A stretch of DNA of 64,000 nt from Plazaster borealis. Lineage: Eukaryota > Echinodermata > Asteroidea > Forcipulatida > Labidiasteridae. The stretch's first letter is position 1. Every line of letters starts with the position of its first letter. The notes beneath the pieces are model-generated. The model did no database searches and was not told the DNA's origin. It saw only the letters and a list, made by a program, of their open reading frames with translations. Below, one piece after another: positions 51,001 to 62,400 of this stretch. Where the stretch lies: assembly GCA_021014325.1 (NCBI GenBank), contig CM037463.1, positions 3,343,001 through 3,407,000 on the forward strand, in the 5' to 3' direction. The position numbers and the translations under genes were made by a program.

Positions 51001-54000
51001 AGACTGAGTTTGGTCTTAGTCTCTCCCACATATTGCAGCCCACATCTCTTACATGATATGACATAGACTACATTAGGTGTGCTACATATTTATTATTATT
51101 ATTATATATTTCTGGTAATGAAACCAAGGATGCCTCACAAGTGAACTTAATCACTGTAGCTCGCAAGCCTGAGGAAACCTGTAAACAAGGGTGCTTGCTA
51201 TGTGAACCAGAAACACCGGGGTTAACCCCTACTCTTCCACGATAAGTGTTCTGGGTTCTTTTACGTGCACTACCAATGCTAGTACACAGAACCTACGGTT
51301 TAATGTCCCATCGGAAGGACAAAGCAATTATGGTAAAGTATCTTGCTCAAGGACACAAGTGCCATGACCGGGACTTGAACCCACACTCTGCTGATCAGAA
51401 ACACCAGAGCTTGAGTCGGGTGCTCTTATCAAATATCAAATAATATTCTAGACTTACATTGATAAAGAAAGGTGTATGACCGTCAGTCTTACAGGGACAC
51501 CTGAATGTCACACTGCGTTCTTTCTTCTGAAGTTGTTCCCATAATTTCTGCCACATCACGGAGGCATCACACAGGCTGTATCTAAACAACAATAACAACA
51601 TCAATAGCATAGATATTAGTAATCGTATTGAAAATATAGACTCAAAGGCCTTGCCACAAGCGCGGGCAATTTTAACAGGCAATTTGCAGGCAACCAACTT
51701 CAAAGTATGCAAAAGGGAAATTTTTGTAGCGCAAGAGACATTTTTTTATAGCTGTCTTACTATACCCAAGAAAATTAGGTGAAAATTGAAACGTGAATGT
51801 AATTTTTTTATTAAAATTGCCTGTTTGCTCGTAAATTGCCTAACACAAGTAAGACCTAACTTGCTTGCAACCACAAAAACTTATCCAAATGCCTGCAGAA
51901 AATTAAAAGGGGCTGTGTTCACTGTCATGATCAAAGCTGGCCTGTTGCTCGACTTGGAATTATGAACTCTCACCCAGTTACTGCACATGCGCACCCTCTA
52001 TGGAGAGCGAGCTCGGGTAAGCTGTGACTGGATGAGAGTTCATAATTCCATGTACAGCCACAGGCCTGCTTTGATCATGACGACACAGCCCCTTTAACAT
52101 GGTTTTTATCCCATTACAGAATGCAGTGAACTGTTTGGTTATTTTCATCCAGTAAGCATGTCATTGTTATTTCATTAAACCGCACCCCATGTTTATATTG
52201 TTACTGCGCTCTACAGAATTAGAACTGAAAGTATTGATGACAAAAAAAGAAAAGAAGATTCTTTTACAAAATTGTTATCTGTCTATATTTGTAACTGCAT
52301 CTTTAAAAAATACCCAACATTTTGCAGATGGTAATAGTTTTAGAATTGTGGATTTTAGATTGGAATAGATGCAATCAATATGAGTATTATTGTTTTCTTT
52401 AATCTGATACCGAATAGTTATCTTTAGTGCAATGGAAATGATTATCATATTTCATCACGGGAGACTCAGCAGGCATGATACTTTGCCCTCGGGAAAGGGT
52501 AGGAAAATGTTATTTTAGAACATTAGAGGCCGACATACAATGGTATAGGCTTTAACAGACTTTTCAAATTGCTGATTTTTCTGAGGGCCAACAAAAATCA
52601 GATATCAGACTTAAGTAGGAAGAATATCATGCTTGCTTATAGGACACTAGGTGGCAGCAGACTTACCAGGTAAATCAATTGTTCTCGCAAAAAATGCGCA
52701 TGCTCCATCAGGACAATGTAAAAACTGGGAAAGTTACCTGATATGGCTGCTGCCACATAGCATTTAGAGTCTCCCATTGGTGAAGAATTGACCATATTTT
52801 TGACCGCATGGGGGCGCTTTCATCAGGGATTGTCTTGTATCACAATTACAGTTTCATCTTATTTTAATTGCCTGTTCGTAGTTTTCTTGCATCAATGATG
52901 AAATACATAAACATAATAATAACAACAATGGAAAAAACCCCTGTTTGTTTACTTGTTTTTCATCACGTGAAATTGGTCTACAAACGCCCTCACACGGTCA
53001 AAAAATACGGGAAATTGACAAATTGCAGAGATGCCAACATTGAATTCCCAAAAAGAGTAGCACCGCCGAGCAAAGAAATGATTTTTTTTTTTTTTTTGTA
53101 TCGGACCGCAATTTGCACTAGCTTGTGCATGAAGAGAACCCTTTCCAACTAAATTCAACAAAATGCTGTAGTTTCTGTCCCATTGTTTATTCAAATGAAT
53201 AATGCTCACGTTTGCACAGCAAAATAGTAATACAAAAAAATACGTCACACCACCTGACCACAGCAGCAGGCCAGTCAAGTCTTCAAAAGCAAGAGCAGTT
53301 TCGTCAATTGGCCTGTCCAACCAATTCCATTTCCACCCACTGCATTCTTATTTTTATCGACAGTTTTCATCAGATCTTGGCCTCCATTGCGATCGATGAA
53401 ATATTTTCTTGTTGTCACCTTTATTTTAGTTGATCGCTGCAGCGATCGCGATGTTTCAAACAAACTCTACGACGGCGCGCGCTGAACTTGCGAATTGCAT
53501 TTCAGATAAAAGTTATCACAGGGTCTGTTTGCCGCCGCATCCCACAGTCGTAAAGCGTTAAAAAAACTGCGGAACCAGTCTCTACAAAAGCGACTGTAGA
53601 ATGTATGCTGTACAAGGAGCCTTGTGGCTCAGTGTGTGCTCTGTGCTACGCGTGTGTCGGGTAGGCAAATCCTGAGTGCGATAGTTTATGGGATTGGTAC
53701 CTCCTAAATAAGCACCAAAACGCGTCTGAATTCGGCGCCGCTCATCGCTTTTAACCACGCGGCAGCAGTCAACATTCGTTATAGTTTTTTTATTTTATAA
53801 ATACTTTTTAGTATTAGTTTTTATCATGATATATTGTTCGTAACTACATTTACACTGGGCGGCTTGTTTATCATATTTAATTGAAGATTATCGTAGCGGC
53901 GTATTCACGGCTCAAAATCGTATTTTCTACGCCCAAATCGTGTATGTTGGCATCTCTGAAATTGGTTGTATGCATTGGTAAATGAATGTGAAGATGGTTG

Positions 54001-56368
54001 ATTTTGGTTGTCAGGATGTATGTACGTATTTATAAAGTGAACAGCTGATAAGACATTGGCAAGAAAACAACAAGAAAAAAAAGTGCACTGATTACTTTTT
54101 CAATCATTCAAAATTTTTTAAAAAATCAACAGATTTATTGTATAAAATGGCACGTCAAAGGAAAGTTTGTTTTGATGTTCAGCAAAATAAAAAAACATCA
54201 ATAAAAGAAAACTAAATTTGTGTAATTAATAGTATTGCTCAGCCGCATTATACATTGAATGGTGCTCTTAATTAAAGAAAACAACTTAAACTTTCAGTCA
54301 ATTTGAAAAACACAATTTAACAACGTCAAGAAACTTTGTGGAGAAAATGAGTTTCAAATTTCAAAAAATCTTGTTGAATGAAATGAGTATATTAAGCATG
54401 AACAAATCTGAGTAAAATGAGTAGTATTTAAATGGTGTTTGAAGCTTTGCATGGTGTGGAAAATTAAGAAGTAACTTAAAAACAGCTAACTTGGGGGCAC
54501 AACCATGTGAAGAAAAACAATTTGAATACGAGCAGAGTACTGTTTGAAGCGTTGAGACCACACCGGCTCTTTTCAGAGCCAAAACTCCTCCAAAAGATAT
54601 TTTACACATGGTTGTACCCGCAAGTTTACTATTCATAGTTAATTCTTACGAGTAATATTTGTTATGGGGCAAACAAAGTACCAACAACACCACACAAGAA
54701 TAATTTTAGGGCTGTTGCAGATCAATGGTTTTTCACTCTAGTGATTGGAAAAGAATAATTTATAAACCCCAAAAATTGTTCAAGGTTGTAGGCTCTGGTA
54801 ATTACTGTTTAAGAGAAATCTGTCTCAATTCTATAGCACTATGGCTTAGTGCAACACATTCACACCCACAATTAGCGCCTTGAGGACAGACTAAGTTTTA
54901 GTGCCTGCCTATACATGCTTGGTTAACCTGAACTGTGTGAGTGGTAGGTTAGAACCAATGATTATTAGAGCGCCAAAGGTGCAAGATGCCGGGGAACTCG
55001 GGCTGAAATGTGCACTGGATGCCATTTCAGCAAGCAACCCTGTTGATGCAACAATAAGCCTTTTTGAGATATGGCGGACACAATGCTACAACACTATAAG
55101 GTTTGGGTAAATTTGTGTGTATACACCCAAACCAAACGGTACACTCCTATCACGTCCACCATACCTCAAAAAGGCTTATAGATCAGTGCAGACAAAGACC
55201 ATTGCTATCAATGCTATAATAAAGCATTTGCTTGCTGAAATGGCGCATGCTTATTTCACGTTCCAACAATAGATAGAGCTCCAGTAGCCCATCTTGCGCC
55301 TTTGGCGCTCTATAATCTTTGGTTAGAATGTGTATGCAGACTGCAATCTGGTTTGTGGTTTTTTAGGTATTACAAGCAAGGCAAGGCTTTTTCATATTTC
55401 ACAGATAGTTTCACAATAATCACATTTACGTTAATACAACCAGTTTTTCTGATCGGTCAGATTTGTAATAATTTCAAACACATATATTTCATGACGATGC
55501 TTACCAAAAACAAAACAGTTGGCACTTTTGGCAGCAAAAGATTCTGTGCCTCAGCAGAACATATTGTGCTTACCTAAGCATATTTTACAGGTAAGCAAGG
55601 AATTTGTCTGCCAGTGTGACCATTCAAAAGGAGGGAAATACATAGTGGTTGGGTTTACGAGTGGATTGGATGTGGGTTACCAGTGAGAAATGGATGGTAT
55701 CCTGTACGACTAACTATCTTGAGCAGGAGGCCATTCCAAATATTGGGGGAGTTTTTTTCACTACCTATCTTCTAATTTATTTGCTCTGCGTTTGCTGGGG
55801 AGTTTTGCTTAGCTTCTTTACATGCCCAAACACCAGTGACTAATTGAGTATGGTTGGAGTCGGGGGGGGGGGGGGGTTACTTTCAGTGGGGTGAAAGGTA
55901 CAGATTATTTTTATTTACAAGACACAACATTTACTAAAATCCCCATATATCTATGACTCCCAAAGCATGGCTAATTTCCAATTGACTACTTTTCCCCTGC
56001 ACTATGCGGCGAATAATCCAAGATAACCATCTCGCTCCGGTCCATTGCAAACAATCTAGACATCTTGTATGTGTTGTAACTAACAATGTTTGTTTAGAGA
56101 TGATTGTTATTACATGAAAAGCATGAATGTTTCATCAAGTGTCTCTATGGCCGTGTCCAAATTGGCAGCTGCGGCTATGGCTGTTGCTAGGGGTGTTAGT
56201 AAGGGCACTCTATACTTCAATGCATGTTACCATGGTGATCAAGCCACAGTTGCTAATGAAAGCCACGTCCAAATTGGTGGCTGTGGCTTCGACTGTAAAG
56301 GGTGCTGCTAAGGGCAACCTACAGACCTTTCTATTGCAACGTCACAGCCCAAGTTTTTGCCAACCAAG

Positions 56369-56400
<32 letters not shown>

Positions 56401-59400
56401 GACTTGTAATGCGCACATATCCACCCTGCTGGGTGTTCAAATGCAAAGCAAAAACAGATAGCCACGTGTTCGTTGAATTTTAATTGAAAGTTTGCAGAGG
56501 GGTTGAATTGGGTCATATTATCTTTTAAACACGATTCAATGTTTTGGTAACATTCGGCAGTCCATTCCAACCAGGGCCCAATTTCATAGAGCTGCTTAAG
56601 CAGAAAATATTGCTTAACAATTTTCCGCTAAGCAGAATTGAGCAGGATACCAGTCACAAATTGTACTTGTGACATGGTAGTTTGGCCGGTAACCTTATTC
56701 TGGTAAGCATAATTTTGTTATGCTCAGCTACTTGTTGTGCTTAAGCAGCTCTATGAAATTGGGTCCTGGGGCGGTTTGTTTATCAACAATGGAAAGGTCT
56801 ATACGTGATCAAGCCGCAGCCATTACTTTGGACACAGCTTATGTGGGTTAATGTAAAACAAGGAAGACTCCTTATAGAGCTTTATCATGGTGGAGCCGTC
56901 TTGTATTCCTTCCATTCAAATCAATGTAATCAAACTGAGGCTTGGTGGACAAAAATAGTCTGGTGCAATCAGTGTATTGCTATCGAACACGGGGAACAAG
57001 ACAATGGCAGTCTAGGCATGATAAAGGTCTATTATGAAGTAAGTGATGACGTTAGTCATGGTGTGACACTGAAATCAGTCGTTAAAAATGTTAAAATTAA
57101 AGGGTCTGTATACATTTGGTAATGAATCTGAAATTAATGGCGAAAAAAATTTACTTGGTAAGGAGTAAAGCAGCTTTGGACAGTATAATGCATTTTGATA
57201 AACTTTCACTTAAAAGTACTGCGGTTATGGAAAAAGATATCACTTTTTATCCCAAAAAATTTGAATCTGAGGAGCGTTACTGCAGTAATGTTTCTAAGAT
57301 TGTGTATTCCAATTGCAGATTATTCTTCCTGCGTGGACATAACCGCTCCAGATTTTAAACAATATCTCAAAAATGCTACCACTTTTTGAAATAAAATGTT
57401 CACAGGTTAGTTTTATGGTATATATCTACAACTATTTACGATTGAAACAAACAGTGGGTTCCAATTACCAAACGTATACAATCCCTTTAAATATCTGATG
57501 AATGTTAATGTTTTGCTGCAATGATTGCTTTGTTGATGAAGAATATGGTAAAATGATCAGAGGTTTCCTCTTCTCCGTTTTCATGAATGCGGAAAATGTT
57601 TGTTATTGCAACAACAAAAGTGATGGGTAAATATTGACACATTGAAAGGAAAACTGGTGTCCAACATGGTTATAACATTCAAAGGAAATGGTGTTAAATT
57701 CTGATGTAATGTGAATCTGAAAATTCAACTCAACATAAAGAGTTTGAAAATAAAACAATAATTATTTTCTTTTTAAATTGTGTAGCATTATTCTTGCAAT
57801 CAAGAGGCTCAATATAACAAGAGTAGAATATAATGATCCACAAAAATATCCCTCGAAATTGTGTGGTTTTCCTTTTACTTTGTGAACTAACAGGGTCCTC
57901 CAATTTGTAGAACCAAGTTTTTGACTCTACAAAATTACGACCCGGTCTTATCATCACTGTCTTGTGCGCAAGTATTTGGGCAAAGTTGGGTGTAGGAGAA
58001 TGGGAAAAAAAACCACTTCACAAACCTCGGGATTACAGGAATAACACTACATCAGTCACAAACACATGAACAACATATGCACTGCATTATTAGCGGTAAA
58101 TTAGTAACGTCACAGTTTCATTAAGAGGTGAAAGGTTACAGGTTAAAGGATGCCATGGACAAGTTGCCATAGCAACCATGCTACAATCATGAGTTCACTT
58201 ACTCTACTTCTCCGCTATATACACATGGGGTCAGGCCATCAGAAAATAAAGAACAGCACATACAATACATTAAATAATATACTCAAGAAAAAAAGGAAAA
58301 TCATTGAAAGGTTTTGGATCGTCTACTCGATAAAGAGTCATAACAGCTCATAAAAAGCAAATCATATTTATTTATTTGATAACAAATTGACTTTTGCACA
58401 CATAGAGCGCAAGACTTTTGGCTGTTTTTTTATAATTAATGAGTGCCATAGATATACAAACTCCAGGCCAACGGATGTCAATTTATAGTTGCAATATAAC
58501 AATCTTCAAAATTTACAATATATAGAAGTATATTAGACTGCTCTCTTTACTTAATTTCCTAAATCATGGATTTTAAGAAAAACTGCCCGAAACCGCCCTG
58601 AAATTTGACAAGTTGTATCTTGAGTTTTACATATTTGCAATTGAAATGCACCAAACAGCCATAGATGGAGTGCGATGTACAAAATAAATCAAACTTGTAA
58701 TACATAAAAAACAATCACAATGAGAGTTATCTGCGCCACAGCACCTTGTAAACCATTACATGGTGCTCTGCAAAGGAATAGGTCTCATACTTCAACACGA
58801 ACTCCACTTACCTTGTAGGAAAAATACTGAGCGCTTTGAGACACCCATCAGGAGTATAAAGCACTATATAAGAACTGCATTATTATTATTATTATTATCT
58901 AAGGATTTCTAGGCACAGCAGAAAATCTTCTCTTTTCTATTTGCAAAGCACTTAAACAACACTGCGTATGAAGCCCTATACAAATGTTGATTATTATTTA
59001 TTATTATTGAAACTTAAGGAGTGGTAGCCTCATTGCAAGACAGAAAGTGAGAAACAAGGTTCAAACCTACCTCTTGTCCAGTGGCTTGATCAAAAGCTGG
59101 TCATTGTGAGCCACATTGAGGGGAACGACAAACTTCTCAGACCCCTTGACCACACCCAGTTTCTCGGTCCAGTTTGAGACTCGGGTGTAGATCTCAACAT
59201 CCGTCTCGAAATGGTTGTGGAGCTGGAAACGTTTTGGAGAAAAGGGAGAATGTATTATTGGGGAATGTGATTTTCAGTTTCTAATGGGGGTAAACAAAAT
59301 CACCATGTACAAACACAGTTGGAACTCAGTCAAATTCTTGAAAGGTTTTTAACAAAACTGAACATTGCAACAAAATTACCAGAAGGGGAACGCACATGTT

Positions 59401-62400
59401 AAATTAAAGGATGTCAAGACTTTCACTGGATGGAAAGCTTACATTTTAATTATTTCATTACATGAGCACAATTAGCGCTAATAACAGGATGAATAGGAAA
59501 CGAGAAGAAATGTTCAGTTTTAGATGTGGGAGGCAAAAACCCCCAATGGGGGAAAACCCAAGCAATCAGGTAGGGACTGAAAACCCAATCTACATGCAAG
59601 GCTCCGGTCTGAGATGGGATTCGAACCGGGGTCCACGATGATCTGTACTTTTTTGTCATCTATAATTATTACTATTATTTTATTATTATATATTTCTGGT
59701 AATGAAACAAAGGATGCCTCAGAAGTGAACTTAATCACTGTAGCTTGCAAGCCCGAGGAAACCTGTAAACAAGGGTGCTTGCTATGTGAACCAGAAACAC
59801 GGGGGTTAACCCCTACTCTTCCACGACAATAAGTGTTCGGGGTTCTATTACGTGCACTACAAATGCTAGTAAACGAGACCTAGGGCTTAATGTCCCATCC
59901 GAAGGACAAAGCAATTATGGTTAAGTATCTTGCTCAGGGACACAAGTGCCATGACCGGGACTCGAACCCACACTCTGCTGATCAGAAACACCAGAGCTTG
60001 AGTCAGGTGCTCTTATTCGCTTGGCCATGACACGCCACTTTCAGAATCTACTAAAAACCATCCAAATAAGACGCAGGGAAACATAGATAACAATGTGATC
60101 TAGCATGGGTTGTCTTACTTGAAGTGGTGAGCGTATAACCACAGTCCTGGAGTCCAGCTGGGCTTCTATATCCAGCACCACTGAGATGACTGTTGCTGAG
60201 TGGGTCTTCTTAGATGGTGTTAGATTGTACAAGACTTTACCGGCTCTGAACACAGCAATGTTTGCCACCTCTTGGTAACCTTCAACCTGGGAAGGATCAA
60301 GACAAATAATTGTAATAAATCATTGATGGCAAGGTATACCTTTGGTTTTTTTGGAACTATTCGATTGTTATATAAATGTACAATAAAACTATCCTGTGAA
60401 AATTTCATTTGGTAGTGTTTTGAGATATCGCCGAAAATCTGGAGCGGTTATGTCCACGCAGGAAGAACAATCCATAATTTGAATACGCAATCTGAGAAAC
60501 GTTTCATGCATAAAACGTTTCTCAGATTTACATGTTTTGAATCCATTTCTCTAAAACTACATTTCTTAGAAGGGAATCGTTTCAAAAAATGTTATACATT
60601 ATCAACAGCTGTAGTGCTTCTTACCAAGTAAACTTTTTATGGTCATTAATTTTTGGAGTAATTACCAAAGGTATAGCCTGCCTTTAAACATTATTAGGGT
60701 CTTGAAATGGTTGATACCTCCAGCTGGCGAGAATGGAAATGTATGAACAGAGTGAGGGCTGGTACTGGACTTTGTAAAGTGATCCTTCACAAGTGGGGGT
60801 AACAGGACAGTCAAGATGTCACCTGTGAACGTGGTATTGAACCACAAACCACGGAAAATTTGCTAAGCTTCCCTCAAGAGCTGCCAGCATTTACATCTTG
60901 TAATCAGGCAGATTTTGTACAACAATAAGGGAGATATTTAGAATTACATTCAAAATAATAGGGACAAGGTTTCCATTATCAGTGAGATTTTCAAATTTGT
61001 TCATCAGAACATGGAAAGATTGGTTTTATTTTCAGGGAACTTCGTGCAGAATCAGGGAGACTTGGCAGCTCTGCATGCATACCTCATAATTATTAATGAT
61101 ATTGCTGATGTGTTCGGTATTTACATCTTGTAATCAGGGCGATTTTGTACAACAATCAGGGAGATACTTTAGAATTATATTCAAAATAATAGAGAACATT
61201 TTTCCATAATCAGGGAGATTTTCAAATTTGCTCATCAGAACATGGAAAGATTGGTTTATTTTCAGTTGGCAGCTCTGTGTGCATACCTCGTAATTATTAA
61301 TGATATTGCTGATGAGTTCGGTTTTAGCTGAACTGTGTTTAACTTGAATGTGGACATGATTAGTTGTTGCTATGAATTAAATTAATAATTTGCTCTCCTA
61401 CAAAGAAAACAATAAACAGACAACAAACAAATAAATACACAAACAAATAAAAAATGAAATTTACATCTTTTGAACTATATTGGTGTCAACTGACAAACGA
61501 ACAAAATTACATGAAGGATTTCACTTTCGTACCTGAAGAGAAATCTCACGTTGCAAGTTTGTTTCCGCCGATTTAAGAATGGACTTCTGCCTGACTATTC
61601 CCATGGCTGCTTTTGCTAGAGTCAGGCCGACTTCGTCATTATTTTTCAGGTTGCACTTCCCGTCCGTGGCGCTGTCAGGTAGCTAAAGAGGACAAACAGA
61701 CATTTTGACATTGCAGTTATTAACCTAGAGGTGGAAGGCGAGGAAAGATACAACTACGCCAACCCGACCATTTGCGGCTGCTATTGGACATTTTAGTACA
61801 GGTCGCTCAGTATAGTTTCAAATTATTTTTATATATATTTCTGGTAATGAAACCAAAGATGCCTCATAAGTGAACTTAATCACTGTAGCTCACAAGCCTG
61901 AGGAAACCTGTAAACTAGGGTGTTTGCTATGTGAACCAGACACACCGGGGTTAACCACTACTCTGACAAGATAAGTGTTCTGGATTTTTTTACATGCACT
62001 ACCAATCTTAGTACACAGGACCTATGGCTTTATGTCCAATCCGAAGGACAGAGCACCTATGGTAAAGTATCTTGCTCAAGGACACAAGTGCCACGATTGG
62101 GATTCGAACCCATACTCCACTGATCAGAAACACCAGAGCTTGAGTCCAAGTTCTTAACCGCATGGCCAAGACAGCCACAAAGGGATAGATAACCCCAAAT
62201 CTTTCAAACCAGGTTTTTAAGTGAAACTAAACTCACAGCATACTGAACTCTCAAAATATAGGGAAAGGTCAAAATACAGTCATGGTGAACAGTGAGCTGT
62301 GCAATTTTATATAACAGACAAGTTTTTTGGACAGTTTGGACAGTTTTTGGATTTAAACTTCTGGCAATTTCTCCTCCTCTTGCTACATTTTTAAGAATGA

